Part shown: positions 33,194 through 41,837 of the stretch, one piece after another
Layout: the number at the start of each line of letters is the position of its first letter
Numbering within the stretch: the stretch's first letter is position 1
NCBI GenBank assembly: GCA_900316575.1
Contig: ONDJ01000019.1
Location: 1 to 50,203, forward strand
Direction of reading: 5' to 3'
DNA from: an uncultured Prevotellaceae bacterium
GTDB taxonomy: Bacteria > Bacteroidota > Bacteroidia > Bacteroidales > Bacteroidaceae
Length of the DNA: 50,203 nucleotides
The notes under the pieces: generated by a model
Told to the model about the DNA's origin: nothing
Databases searched by the model: none
The model's input: only the letters and a program-made list of their open reading frames with translations
Position numbers and translations under genes: made by a program

Positions 33194-33622
33194 CTATGCT
33201 TCAAAGGCCTCTATGAGTCTCCGATGTCGAAGTGGGATTGGAGCACTGCTCCCATCTGTTTTGTAAACGCAAACCATAACTGTGCGACAACGACATAGCA
33301 CTTCGTGGGTGTCGGTTCGCACTGCTTGTTGTTCGAGGGTAAAGCTCTTGTTTCCCAAGTGGGTCACAGCGGTTTCCACACTGACTGCGTCGCCATAGCG
33401 CACAGGAATAAAAAAATCTACATTGATGCTGGCCACGACAGGCACTATTTCAGCATCAAAAACATCGCTCCCCAAAACGTGCTGCATATATTCCTGCTTG
33501 CCCAGATCATAGTAGGCGAAGTAAGCATTGTTGTTCACATGCCCAAAACGGTCCACGTCGCTGAAGCGTATTTGGATGGGCAACGAATGATGATAGATGG
33601 TATTTTCCTGAGGTGCTTTCAT
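33194..33622 (-). CDS. Acyl-CoA thioesterase, 4-hydroxybenzoyl-CoA thioesterase fold
   Basis: 142 residues, a single hotdog domain. The signature RFSDVDRFGHVNNNAYFAYYDLGKQEYM (about residues 19-46) carries the catalytic Asp of the 4HBT/YbgC type. The rest is typical (PVVASINVDFFIPVRYGDAVSVET). It would hydrolyse a short or medium acyl thioester in the cytoplasm. It is 33 bases downstream of the small conserved gene, with which it is likely co-transcribed. Physiological acyl group unknown. Confidence 0.9.
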   Translation of the reverse strand: MKAPQENTIYHHSLPIQIRFSDVDRFGHVNNNAYFAYYDLGKQEYMQHVLGSDVFDAEIVPVVASINVDFFIPVRYGDAVSVETAVTHLGNKSFTLEQQAVRTDTHEVLCRCRTVMVCVYKTDGSSAPIPLRHRRLIEAFEA

Positions 33623-33654
33623 AGCAAGTAAAAGGATTGGGTATCTGATAACAT

Positions 33655-33918
33655 TCAGAAATAATGGCGCGCCAAGCTTCGCACGCGCCCTTCATCGGGT
33701 ACGAGATCAAGCGTTTCTTCGTCAAGACGGCAAAGACTCACAAGGGCATAGATGTCGTGCTCTTCGTCTGTGTTTTTATCTCCTACAAGACGAAACAGTG
33801 TATTACGAGCATCTACTATTTGAACGGCTTCGCGTACATAATCTGCACCATCGCGGGGGAGCGAAGCACGAACAAAAGCGCATAATTCTCGGACAAAAGT
33901 TTCTTTTTCTGGTGTCAT
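33655..33918 (-). CDS. Small conserved protein of unknown function
   Basis: 87 residues from MTPEKETFVRELCAFV; an upstream in-frame start at 33966 lies beyond the promoter. No signal peptide or membrane segment. The C-terminal part reads DIYALVSLCRLDEETLDLVPDEGRVRSLARHYF, a pattern I recall from short Bacteroidales proteins of no assigned role. Charged and probably cytoplasmic. A TACTTTTG box ends seven bases before the ATG, so the transcript may be leaderless. Divergent from the aldose-epimerase-like gene. Confidence 0.72.
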   Translation of the reverse strand: MTPEKETFVRELCAFVRASLPRDGADYVREAVQIVDARNTLFRLVGDKNTDEEHDIYALVSLCRLDEETLDLVPDEGRVRSLARHYF

Positions 33919-33924
33919 AGCGCA

Positions 33925-33953
33925 CAAAAGTACAGACTTATTTGTTACCTTTG
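33925..33953. promoter_or_regulatory. Overlapping divergent promoter boxes
   Basis: Minus-strand TACTTTTG (33925-33932) faces the small conserved gene; plus-strand TACCTTTG (33946-33953) faces the aldose-epimerase-like gene at 33978. They are 13 bases apart, so the two promoters may compete for RNA polymerase. No clear -33 box on either strand. Confidence 0.55.
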
Positions 33954-33977
33954 CCTTGATTAACACACTTTATTACC

Positions 33978-34868
33978 ATGAAAGAAGACTTTTTAACCAT
34001 TTCAGGCTATGGCCTTACGGCTGTAGTGAGTACGTTAGGCGCAGAGCTCCAAAGCTTGCGCGACAGCAATGGACGTGAATACAATTGGCAAGGCACTCCT
34101 CCTTATTGGGAAGGGCGCGGACCAATTCTCTTTCCAGCCACAGGTGCTCCGTGGAATGAAACATACACGATAGACGGAACTGCTTTCAAGATGCCTAAGC
34201 ACGGTTTTGTCAAAGACCAAATCTTCAGTGTCAAGGAGCACACCGAAAGCCAGCTGGTGTTGGAATACAAGCCTACAGAGGAGACACTCGCTTTCTTTCC
34301 ATTTCAATACGTGCTCCAAGTGCGCTTCAGATTTGAGAAACAGACACTATGCGTGGATTTTAGCGTGGAGAACACTGACACAAAGGAACTCTTTTTCCAG
34401 ATAGGAGGCCACCCAGCACTTGCAATTCCTGATTTCAACAAGCAGCGCGTTGTAAATGGCTATGTGCGCCTACACACTGCCGACACAGTTACACCTATAT
34501 ATATAATACGCGCGCGCGAGCAAGGTTGTATCCAGCCTGGCCGCTTCCCCGCCCCCATCAACGACGACGGGCTTATTCCTATCTGTGTTGATACGTTTGC
34601 CAACGAAGCTCTTATCTTTGAAGCAAATCAAGTCTGTGCCATCGAACTTCTTGATGCCAACAAACAAAAAGTAGCTATGGTTGAGAGCGATGCTCCTTGC
34701 TGGCTTGTATGGCAAATGCAGGATGTGAGCAGTCCATACGTGTGCTTTGAGCCTTGGTACGGACTACCCGACAACGAGGGCGAAAGCCGTGAACTCCAGA
34801 AACGTCCTTATGTGCAACAAGCCAAACCAGGGCAAACATGGCACGGTGGCTTTACTGTAAAGATTTAG
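33978..34868 (+). CDS. Aldose 1-epimerase-like protein (galactose mutarotase fold)
   Basis: 296 residues without a signal peptide. It matches the LacX/YeaD-type group of the mutarotase superfamily: ISGYGLTAVVSTLGAELQSLRD at the start, WEGRGPILFPATGAPW, KMPKHGFVKDQIF, the histidine in IGGHPALAIP and the late WQMQDVSSPYVCFEPWYGLPDN with a catalytic-type Glu. It would interconvert the anomers of a hexose or hexose-phosphate, which could help with galactose freed by the beta-galactosidases (inference). Transcribed alone from the divergent promoter, and ended by a canonical terminator. Confidence 0.88.
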   Translation: MKEDFLTISGYGLTAVVSTLGAELQSLRDSNGREYNWQGTPPYWEGRGPILFPATGAPWNETYTIDGTAFKMPKHGFVKDQIFSVKEHTESQLVLEYKPTEETLAFFPFQYVLQVRFRFEKQTLCVDFSVENTDTKELFFQIGGHPALAIPDFNKQRVVNGYVRLHTADTVTPIYIIRAREQGCIQPGRFPAPINDDGLIPICVDTFANEALIFEANQVCAIELLDANKQKVAMVESDAPCWLVWQMQDVSSPYVCFEPWYGLPDNEGESRELQKRPYVQQAKPGQTWHGGFTVKI

Positions 34869-34878
34869 AATACGCTTT

Positions 34879-34913
34879 AACGGATGGGTTTTTGCTTTCC
34901 CATCCGTTTTTTT
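34879..34913 (+). terminator. Intrinsic terminator of the aldose-epimerase-like gene
   Basis: AACGGATGGG (34879-34888) and CCCATCCGTT (34899-34908) form a perfect 10-bp stem followed by a run of T residues, 11 bases after the stop codon. Confidence 0.92.
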
Positions 34914-34920
34914 GCTTAAA

Positions 34921-35048
34921 GGGGGTTCTATAAATTAGGATTGAATGATTTTTGAGCTATCATGATGCAGATTTTGAATTAAGTTCGCAGCCGCGTAGCG
35001 GGCTACGTGCTGGGAAGTTAGTTTGGGAAGATGCTCATGGAACACCCC
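34921..35048. repeat. Repeat-like convergent spacer after trpA
   Basis: 128 bases between convergent genes. It contains GTTCTATAAATTAGG (34925-34939), which recurs exactly at 36516-36530 across the trpC stop, and a dyad CGTAG-CGGG-CTACG with partial flanking complementarity (about 34988-35012). The sequence looks like a dispersed intergenic element, not a plain terminator; no U-tract follows the dyad on either strand. Confidence 0.5.
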
Positions 35049-35825
35049 TTAAGACCGTAAAGCTTCCAACAAAGCTCTGACAGCTGCTCCAGGATTATTA
35101 AGTTCGTGAAGCAAAGAAACAAATTTACTCCCTACGATCACACCATTTGCATATTGGTCGGCGGCTTGGCGGGTGGCTTTGTTGCTGATGCCAAAACCTA
35201 TCAACCAAGGATTTTCTAATGCCAAGTCTGCCAGATGTGCAAAATATGCTTGCTTAGCTTCGCCAAAAGAAGCCTGTGCGCCCGTAACACTGGCAGAGCT
35301 CACAGCATAGATAAACCCTGAACTACCTTGGTCTATGCTACGTATGCGCTCATCAGAAGTTTCGGGCGTTATTAGGAATATAAATTTGACACCGCGCTCT
35401 TCAGCATAGGGGCGGTAATAAGCTTCGTATTCCTCAAAAGGCATATCAGGAATGATACACCCATCAATGCTACATTCTGCACAAGCGTCTATAAAACGCT
35501 CTGGACCGTATTGTAGCACCACGTTGTAGTAGCCCATCAGCAGTAGCGGCACATGAATTTCTTTACGCACACCATGTAGCAGGCCGAACAGCCTTCGTAG
35601 CGACATACCGCCACGTAGTGCGCGCGCTGCCGCATTTTGTATGACAGGACCGTCGGCAATAGGGTCGCTAAAGGGTATGCCTATTTCTATCATATCTACC
35701 CCAGCTTTCTGAAGCGCGCGTAGTGTAGGCAAAAGCTTTGAAGGCGCAGGATCTCCTGCACAGAAATATACAGAAAGAATGTTTCGGGGCTTTTGAGCAA
35801 AAAGGGTGTCTATACGATTCTTCAT
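35049..35825 (-). CDS. trpA: Tryptophan synthase alpha subunit
   Basis: 258 residues. It cleaves indole-3-glycerol phosphate to indole and glyceraldehyde 3-phosphate, passing indole to TrpB. Landmarks: AGVDMIEIGIPFSDPIADGPVIQNAAARAL with the catalytic Glu and Asp, DGCIIPDMPFEE (second catalytic Asp) and SSGFIYAVSSASVTGAQ, then GFGISNK and GVIVGSKFV. Final gene of the trp operon, 34 bases after trpF. Confidence 0.95.
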   Translation of the reverse strand: MKNRIDTLFAQKPRNILSVYFCAGDPAPSKLLPTLRALQKAGVDMIEIGIPFSDPIADGPVIQNAAARALRGGMSLRRLFGLLHGVRKEIHVPLLLMGYYNVVLQYGPERFIDACAECSIDGCIIPDMPFEEYEAYYRPYAEERGVKFIFLITPETSDERIRSIDQGSSGFIYAVSSASVTGAQASFGEAKQAYFAHLADLALENPWLIGFGISNKATRQAADQYANGVIVGSKFVSLLHELNNPGAAVRALLEALRS

Positions 35826-35859
35826 TTTTGAGAGGGTTAGAAAGGATTGGATACGGTTT

Positions 35860-36483
35860 TCATTTTATTTCCCAAGCATTGCGTAGGCGGCTGATAAAAT
35901 CACGAAGCAGTGTAGGCTCTTTTATTGCGATTTTTGCTTCAAAACCGCTATTGAGATCTACTCCCTCAAAACGTGGATGCTTTATTCGCAAGATAGTTTC
36001 TATGCTATGCGGATTAAGACCACCGCTAACCAAAAAGGGAACGCGTCCGTGATAAGAAGCTAAGAGACTATGATCAAAGCTACGTCCACTCCCACCGAAA
36101 GTATATGACGGGGTGTCGAATAAAAAATGGTCGGTCGCCATCGCATAGGGCGCAGTCAAAGCATCAAGGTTGTCTTTGGCAGCAAGAGCCACGATAACAT
36201 GCAGTCCATAGAGGCGCAGGTGCTCACACAGATCGGGGGTGGGTTCGTAGAGCTGTACTCCCCACAGACCGAACAGCCGTGCAATGCGCAAAACAATGGA
36301 CTCTTCTGGGTGCACAAACACACCAACCCTTGGGACGTTGGGTAGATATTGGGGCACGAAACTCACACAGCGAGGGGAATTGGGGTAGAAAACAAATCCC
36401 ATCAAATCGGGACGGGCTATATGCTCCACAGCGCGAATGTTTTCGGCATCACGCATACCACATACCTTTATAAGTTTTTTCAT
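35860..36483 (-). CDS. trpF: Phosphoribosylanthranilate isomerase
   Basis: 207 residues. It performs the Amadori rearrangement of phosphoribosylanthranilate. Motifs: IKVCGMRDAENI with the catalytic Cys near residue 8, LMGFVFYPNSPRCV, VGVFVHPEE, the Asp in FLFDTPS and LVSGGLNPHSI, then FEGVDLNSGFE. It is a separate protein, not fused to trpC as in enterobacteria. 42 bases lie between it and the trpC stop. Confidence 0.94.
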   Translation of the reverse strand: MKKLIKVCGMRDAENIRAVEHIARPDLMGFVFYPNSPRCVSFVPQYLPNVPRVGVFVHPEESIVLRIARLFGLWGVQLYEPTPDLCEHLRLYGLHVIVALAAKDNLDALTAPYAMATDHFLFDTPSYTFGGSGRSFDHSLLASYHGRVPFLVSGGLNPHSIETILRIKHPRFEGVDLNSGFEAKIAIKEPTLLRDFISRLRNAWEIK

Positions 36484-36515
36484 AATAAAGAGGCATTGTT
36501 GTTCGGTGAAGAGAT

Positions 36516-36530
36516 GTTCTATAAATTAGG
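36516..36530. repeat. Second copy of the 15-bp GTTCTATAAATTAGG motif
   Basis: Identical to 34925-34939 and in the same orientation; this copy contains the trpC stop codon (36526-36528). Confidence 0.7.
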
Positions 36531-37320
36531 CTTTGAGATGCGCATCCATCGCTTCTAAATAATCCTTCAACGCTTGGGAAGGAGAGGACGTGCGCATAAA
36601 GGCTTCGCCAATAAGGAAACTGCCGAAACCTGCACTTCTTAGTGTAGCTGCTACTGCAGGGTCGAGTAATCCACTCTCACTAACAGCTAAAGCTTCTTTA
36701 GGAAGCAAGGGAAACAATCGCAGCGAAGTTGCAGGATCGGTGCGAAAAACACGTAAATCTCGATTGTTCACACCAATGAGTGCCATGTCGGGAGTCCAAT
36801 GTGCAATTTCTGCTTCGCTGTGTACCTCCAATAGAACCTCAAGTCCGTAGCCACGAGCTTTTCGTGCATATCTTGCAGCTTCTTCACGCGAAAGCACCGC
36901 TGCAATCAGCAACACAGCATCAGCGCCAAGCGTTCGAGCCTCTGCAATCTGATATTCATCAACGACAAATTCTTTGCACAGTATAGGCAGATTGCACACC
37001 GCCCTGGCTGCTTGTACGTCGGCCTTCGTACCGCCGAAATATAAGCCATTGGTCAGCACACTCATAGCTCTTGCACCTGCTTTTTCATATCCTTTAGCCA
37101 CTTCACACACATCGACATCAGCAGCTATCCATCCTTTACTGGGCGAACGACGCTTGAACTCTGCGATGATACCTGGCGAGTGGCTTTTGAGCGAAGCGCT
37201 AAGACTACGGCATGGCGGCATGTGTACTATTCTTCTTTCTAAAGCGGCAAACGAAATATGCTCTTTGTCTTGAGCCACTTCCAAACGCTTTGCTTTACAG
37301 ATTTCTTCTAAGATATTCAT
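36526..37320 (-). CDS. trpC: Indole-3-glycerol phosphate synthase
   Basis: 264 residues. It closes the indole ring with loss of carbon dioxide. Motifs: [15 protein letters not shown] with the first catalytic Lys, [28 protein letters not shown] with the second catalytic Lys, [24 protein letters not shown] and AVSESGL. Stand-alone enzyme, 16 bases after trpD. Confidence 0.95.
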   Translation of the reverse strand: MNILEEICKAKRLEVAQDKEHISFAALERRIVHMPPCRSLSASLKSHSPGIIAEFKRRSPSKGWIAADVDVCEVAKGYEKAGARAMSVLTNGLYFGGTKADVQAARAVCNLPILCKEFVVDEYQIAEARTLGADAVLLIAAVLSREEAARYARKARGYGLEVLLEVHSEAEIAHWTPDMALIGVNNRDLRVFRTDPATSLRLFPLLPKEALAVSESGLLDPAVAATLRSAGFGSFLIGEAFMRTSSPSQALKDYLEAMDAHLKA

Positions 37321-37336
37321 AAGTTTGTGTGAGGTC

Positions 37337-38332
37337 TTAACTATTTAATGCTATAAAGCACTCGAATCGTTCCCGAGCGGCACCACTCTCAAGTGACTCG
37401 CGTGCTTCTTCTACACACTGAGCAATAGACTTTTCGGGAGCGAGCAGGCGAATGGCGAAGGCGGCATTGACTATCACGGTGTTGCTTTGCGACGAGGTGG
37501 CTGTGCCTTCAAGTACATGGTCGAAGAGTTTTGCCGCATCCGATGCTGTCGCACCCGCCTGCAACTTGGCAAAGTCAGAGATAGGCATCCCCACTTCGTC
37601 GGGTCGAAAGAGGTTTTCGCCATTGCGCGTTGCAAGTTTGAAATCAGTGGTTAGCGATATTTCATCATAGCCATCCAGACTTGTCACTACGCAAAAAGGC
37701 TTTCCTATCTGTGAGAGCACTTCACGATAAAGGCGCAATTGCTCTAGGTTTGCCACTCCCAACAGTTGTGCTGCGGGCTTACATGGATTGACTAAGGGGC
37801 CTAGCAAGTTGAAAAACGTTTTGACGCCAAGCGTGCGGCGCAACGGACCTACTGCAGCCAATGCTGGATGAAACATAGGAGCATGCAGGTAGGCCACGCC
37901 GCATTTTTCGATGCTGCGACGCAATAGGGTTTCATCGTTAGTAAACTTTACACCATGCTGAGTGAGCACAGTGCTTGCTCCGCTTACGGAAGAAGCACCG
38001 CCATTGCCATGCTTGGCTACATGATATCCAGCCCCTGCTATAACAAAGCAGGCACACGTGGATATATTAAATGTATTCTTTCCATCGCCCCCTGTCCCAA
38101 CGACATCTACAGCGCCATAGGCTGAAAGGTCAACAGGGAGTGCAGCTTCAAGCAAACTCTGTCGAAAGCCAAGAAGTTCCTGCGTGGTGATAGCCCTCAT
38201 GCGATAAATACTCAACAGAGCAGCCACCTGCACTTCGGGTACTTGGCCAGAGGTAATTCGCGTTAGCGTCTGATAGGCTTCGTCGCGCGTGAGCGTTTCG
38301 CCAAGATAGAGGCGTTCAAGTATTGTTTTCAT
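37337..38332 (-). CDS. trpD: Anthranilate phosphoribosyltransferase
   Basis: 331 residues. It transfers phosphoribosyl from PRPP to anthranilate. The PRPP-binding signature [44 protein letters not shown] starts near residue 79, and the helical N-terminal domain precedes it. [29 protein letters not shown] is the other conserved block. Stand-alone, not fused with trpG. 64 bases follow the trpG stop. Confidence 0.95.
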   Translation of the reverse strand: MKTILERLYLGETLTRDEAYQTLTRITSGQVPEVQVAALLSIYRMRAITTQELLGFRQSLLEAALPVDLSAYGAVDVVGTGGDGKNTFNISTCACFVIAGAGYHVAKHGNGGASSVSGASTVLTQHGVKFTNDETLLRRSIEKCGVAYLHAPMFHPALAAVGPLRRTLGVKTFFNLLGPLVNPCKPAAQLLGVANLEQLRLYREVLSQIGKPFCVVTSLDGYDEISLTTDFKLATRNGENLFRPDEVGMPISDFAKLQAGATASDAAKLFDHVLEGTATSSQSNTVIVNAAFAIRLLAPEKSIAQCVEEARESLESGAARERFECFIALNS

Positions 38333-38396
38333 CGGAAAATCTATCTTTTTTTAGAGGTTAGAGATAAGAGTTCAAAAGTTAAAGCTCGCCACAGCT

Positions 38397-38999
38397 TTAA
38401 ACGCTAAACTTTTCACTCCCACCTTTCAAGGGAAGGAGGGGATGAGACACAAAGTTGCTTAAGATTTGCCTGCCTTTCGGTGTGAGGATGCTTTCGGGAT
38501 GATATTGCAAGCCGTGCACATCGAGCGTGCGGTGGCGCAGAGAGAGTATTTGTTCTTCATGAACGGCGGTGACGACAAGTTCGGCAGGAAAGTCTTCAGG
38601 ACTGACTGCCCAAGAGTGATACCGCCCTACGAGAAAACTTTCGGGCAAATGATTGTACAAATAGTCATCAGCTGTTCTTTCAAGCGGAGTTTGCACACCG
38701 TGGTAAACTGTGGTGAGATTGACGAGATGTGCACCAAAAACTTCTGCTATAGCTTGATGCCCCAGGCAGATGCCGAGCATGGGTTTCAGATGGGCGTAGT
38801 GTCTGACAACCTCCTTTAAGAGTCCTGCTTCGTCGGGAATACCAGGCCCAGGCGACAAAACGATTTTATCGAAAGAGGCGACGGCTTCAATCCTAAACAT
38901 ATCATTGCGCCACACCGTTACGTCTGCACCTTCTTCTATGAGTATCTGACGCAGGTTGTAAGTGAAGGAGTCGTAGTTGTCAACAAGGAGTATTTTCAT
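38397..38999 (-). CDS. trpG: Anthranilate synthase component II (glutamine amidotransferase)
   Basis: 200 residues from MKILLVDNYDSFTYNL, the family's standard start; a longer frame to 39107 overlaps trpE. Class I amidotransferase: nucleophile Cys in MLGICLGHQAIAEVFGA, and the catalytic His-Glu in HGLQYHPESILT. VLSPGPGIPDEAG is the usual family motif. It supplies ammonia to TrpE, and may also serve folate synthesis with a PabB (inference). 25 bases after trpE. Confidence 0.94.
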   Translation of the reverse strand: MKILLVDNYDSFTYNLRQILIEEGADVTVWRNDMFRIEAVASFDKIVLSPGPGIPDEAGLLKEVVRHYAHLKPMLGICLGHQAIAEVFGAHLVNLTTVYHGVQTPLERTADDYLYNHLPESFLVGRYHSWAVSPEDFPAELVVTAVHEEQILSLRHRTLDVHGLQYHPESILTPKGRQILSNFVSHPLLPLKGGSEKFSV

Positions 39000-39024
39000 A
39001 CCGTATATAATATATTTGTGTGCG

Positions 39025-40425
39025 TTAACGGATTGTCTCAGCAAGCGTGATGGCACTGCGCAGGGCACCGAGTTTGTTGTTGACTTCCTGGAGCTCACTC
39101 TTGACATCGCTCTTAGCTACAATGCCGCCGCCAGCTTGGAACCAAAGCACTCCAGAGCGACTGACAAATGTGCGAATAGTAATAGCCTGATTGAGCGAGC
39201 CATCAAAACCGATAAAGCCTATACACCCTCCGTAGGCACCGCGGTTATGGGGTTCAATCTCCGCAATGAGTTGCAAGGCGCGCACTTTGGGTGCTCCGCT
39301 GAGCGTTCCAGCGGGAAAAGTGTCGGAGAGTAGCTGCATGGTATGAGTTCCTGGTCGCACACTCCCCCCTACGCGGCTCACAAGGTGTACGACATGGCTA
39401 TACATCTGAGGTTCTTTGAGAAACGCTACGTGCACTTTGTCGCAATGTCGGCTGAGGTCATTGCGTGCAAGGTCAACAAGCATGGTGTGCTCTGCATTCT
39501 CCTTAGGATCTGATAGTAGCTTTTCAGCAATAATCTGGTCTTCAGCCGGACGGCCATCTCGGCGCATTGTTCCTGCAATGGGATCAATGAAAGCTTTTCC
39601 ACCTTCTACGCGCAGATGCGTTTCGGGCGAAGAACCAAAGATGCGCATATCGCCAAAATCAAAGTAGAAAAGGTATGGCGAGGGATTGATGCGGCGCAAA
39701 GCACGATAGAGTTGGAAATCATCGCCCTCAAAACGCTGCTCGAAGCGTCGCGAAAGAACAATCTGGAAAACGTCGCCACGCTTGCAATGCTGAATACCGC
39801 GACGTATGTTTTCTTGGTGTTGCTCATCGGTGAGCGTGCTGGTGACATCGCCTACAGCTTTGAAAGCAAAAGCCTGCCCTGGGGCACCCTCAAGTGCTCG
39901 TGCAATGCGTAGGCAGTCTGGCTGTTCGCCTTCGCCGCTAAGTGTGAGTAGCATCAGCTCGTTGTGATAGTCGTTGAAAACTAACAAATGGCGATACAAA
40001 ATGTAGCACACGTCAGCTGCATCGCGCTCGGGTTCGCAGCTGTCCTTGATATCCACCGATTCAAAATAGCGTACAGCATTGCTGCTAGTAAACCCGTAGA
40101 GCCCACAATAGTGCGCGTATTGCCCATGCAACTCAAAGCGGCTCATAAAGTCTTCAAAAGCTGCCGGAACATCATAATCGTTGCTGATGTCGCGCATTTC
40201 TATCCGCTCGCCTGGCAACCTAAAGAGTGCCTGCCCATGCGTAATCCGAATAGAAGCTATAGGCTCAAGGCCTATGAAGGAGCGAGCATTTTCAGCACCA
40301 TGATAGTCGCTACTCTCCATGAGTGCGCTCTGCGCAAACAAGTCGCGAAGGCGGAGATAGGCACCTACCGGTGTGATAAGGTCGCCTGCTAGCGGACGCG
40401 AAAGTACTTTGTAACAATATTTCAT
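39025..40425 (-). CDS. trpE: Anthranilate synthase component I
   Basis: 466 residues. It makes anthranilate from chorismate with ammonia from TrpG. The chorismate-binding half carries QIVLSRRFEQRFEGDDFQLYRALRRINPSPYLFYFDF, PIAGTMRRDGRP, AEHTMLVDLARNDLSRHC and DTFPAGTLSGAPKVRALQLIAE. The N-terminal LMESSDYHGAENARSFIG resembles the LLES feedback site where tryptophan binds in other TrpE proteins. Its ATG overlaps the trpB stop by four bases. Confidence 0.95.
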   Translation of the reverse strand: MKYCYKVLSRPLAGDLITPVGAYLRLRDLFAQSALMESSDYHGAENARSFIGLEPIASIRITHGQALFRLPGERIEMRDISNDYDVPAAFEDFMSRFELHGQYAHYCGLYGFTSSNAVRYFESVDIKDSCEPERDAADVCYILYRHLLVFNDYHNELMLLTLSGEGEQPDCLRIARALEGAPGQAFAFKAVGDVTSTLTDEQHQENIRRGIQHCKRGDVFQIVLSRRFEQRFEGDDFQLYRALRRINPSPYLFYFDFGDMRIFGSSPETHLRVEGGKAFIDPIAGTMRRDGRPAEDQIIAEKLLSDPKENAEHTMLVDLARNDLSRHCDKVHVAFLKEPQMYSHVVHLVSRVGGSVRPGTHTMQLLSDTFPAGTLSGAPKVRALQLIAEIEPHNRGAYGGCIGFIGFDGSLNQAITIRTFVSRSGVLWFQAGGGIVAKSDVKSELQEVNNKLGALRSAITLAETIR

Positions 40426-41627
40426 TGGTTTATGTATTTACTGCAATGTTTCAAATAGGTTTCTATATCCTTGTCGCCGCGACCGCTGAGCGTCACGACA
40501 ACTACTTGCTCTTGCTTCCACGCCAACTTGCCAAGAGCTCCCAGCGCGTGAGCACTCTCAATAGCGGGCAAAATACCCTCACTGCGATTTAGCTCATAGG
40601 CCGCAGCCAAAGCTTCACCGTCGGTCACGGCTACCATCTCAGCACGCCCACTTTGGGCCAAATGGGCATGTAGCGGCCCTACTCCAGGATAGTCCAGGCC
40701 TGCACTAATGCTATAAGGCTCTGTGATCTGCCCGTCTTCGTCCTGCATCACGATGGTGCGTGCTCCATGCAAGATACCATCGCACCCACGAATAATGGTT
40801 GCTGCGCTCTTGCCTACAATGCCAAGCCCATCGGCCTCTGCGCATACAAGGCGCACGCTTTTTTCGTTCAGAAACCGATGGAACGTACCTGCCGCGTTGC
40901 TCCCACCACCCAGACAAGCCACCGCCATGTCGGGATACTCGCGTCCCTCCTTTTCTAACAGCTGAGCGCATATCTCTTTACTGATGACAGCCTGAAGACG
41001 CTCCACCAAGTCGGGATAAGGATGAGGCCCCACAGCACTGCCCATCAGATAGAACGTTTCTGAAGGATGCGAACACCAGTCGCGCAAGGCCTCGTTCACG
41101 GCATCTTTCAACGTCTGATTGCCGCTCTCCACCGCGCGAACGTCGGCACCAAGCAAGCGCATCTTTGCCACATTAGGCTGCTGACGGGCAATATCCACCT
41201 GCCCCATATATACTGTGCATGGCATATCAAACAAAGCACACACTGTAGCCGTCGCCAGCCCGTGCTGCCCAGCTCCCGTCTCAGCGATGATGCGTGTCTT
41301 GCCCATCGCACGCGCCAAGAGTATTTGGCCCAAAGCATTGTTTATTTTGTGTGCCCCCGTATGGTTCAAGTCCTCACGCTTCAGATACACGCGCCGACCA
41401 TAGCGTCTTGACAGCGACGGACTCAACCACAACGGGCTCGGACGCCCCACATAGTCTCTTAGCAAACTGTGATATTCGTGCTGAAACGCTTCGCTCTCTA
41501 TGATTTGCCGATAGCACGCTGAGAGCGCATCTGTGTTAGGCTTAAGGATTTCGGGAACATAAACACCTCCGTAGCGGCCAAAAAAACCGCGCTCATCTAC
41601 ACAATACGTTGCGTCTGAACTGTTCAT
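40422..41627 (-). CDS. trpB: Tryptophan synthase beta subunit
   Basis: 401 residues, the TrpB1 type that works with TrpA. It joins indole and serine. Pyridoxal phosphate binds the Lys in LNHTGAHKINNALGQILLA (near residue 95), the catalytic Glu lies in AETGAGQHGLATATV, and the phosphate-binding loop is CLGGGSNAAG. First structural gene of the operon, as in many Bacteroidales (B-E-G-D-C-F-A), and overlapping trpE by four bases. It is preceded by a leader with a strong terminator hairpin at 41693-41733, which should control the whole operon. Confidence 0.96.
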   Translation of the reverse strand: MNSSDATYCVDERGFFGRYGGVYVPEILKPNTDALSACYRQIIESEAFQHEYHSLLRDYVGRPSPLWLSPSLSRRYGRRVYLKREDLNHTGAHKINNALGQILLARAMGKTRIIAETGAGQHGLATATVCALFDMPCTVYMGQVDIARQQPNVAKMRLLGADVRAVESGNQTLKDAVNEALRDWCSHPSETFYLMGSAVGPHPYPDLVERLQAVISKEICAQLLEKEGREYPDMAVACLGGGSNAAGTFHRFLNEKSVRLVCAEADGLGIVGKSAATIIRGCDGILHGARTIVMQDEDGQITEPYSISAGLDYPGVGPLHAHLAQSGRAEMVAVTDGEALAAAYELNRSEGILPAIESAHALGALGKLAWKQEQVVVVTLSGRGDKDIETYLKHCSKYINQ

Positions 41628-41683
41628 TGGGATTGGTAATAAACTGTAACAAATTTTTAGATTTCCTGATTGGTTGTTTATTC

Positions 41684-41733
41684 AAAAAAGAAATCCGACA
41701 ACCTCAATCTTCGCTTGGATTAGGCTGTCGGAT
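41684..41733 (-). terminator. Attenuator terminator in the trp operon leader
   Basis: On the minus strand ATCCGACAGCCTAATC pairs with GATTGAGGTTGTCGGAT (16 bp with one bulged G and one G-U pair) around the eight-base loop CAAGCGAA, followed at once by TTCTTTTTTG. It lies 57 bases before the trpB ATG, so transcription of the whole operon must pass it. Part of the 5' arm can pair with upstream leader RNA instead (TTGG and TTGTCG with CCAA and CGACAG), a plausible antiterminator. Confidence 0.85.
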
Positions 41734-41768
41734 CGACCTTTTCGTAGATAAAACGTGGCACACGACAA

Positions 41769-41837
41769 TCATACCAACAAGCGAACTTGCAAGCAACTCT
41801 GCCAACGCCAATATATGTTGAAACAATGTTCTTTCAT
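41769..41837 (-). CDS. trpL: Putative trp leader peptide with Trp-Arg-Trp
   Basis: A 22-codon frame, ATG at 41835-41837 and TGA at 41769-41771, with tryptophan codons at positions 10 and 12 (I-Y-W-R-W-Q). It ends 36 bases before the terminator hairpin. The RNA at the tryptophan codons (CGTTGGCA) can pair with TGCCACG just after the stop, and the stretch between contains GCAAG-TTCG-CTTGT, a small tetraloop hairpin. Stalling of a ribosome at codons 10-12 would break the first pairing and free the sequence that opposes the terminator. The frame is small and its translation unproven; no Shine-Dalgarno sequence is expected in this group. Confidence 0.65.
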   Translation of the reverse strand: MKEHCFNIYWRWQSCLQVRLLV

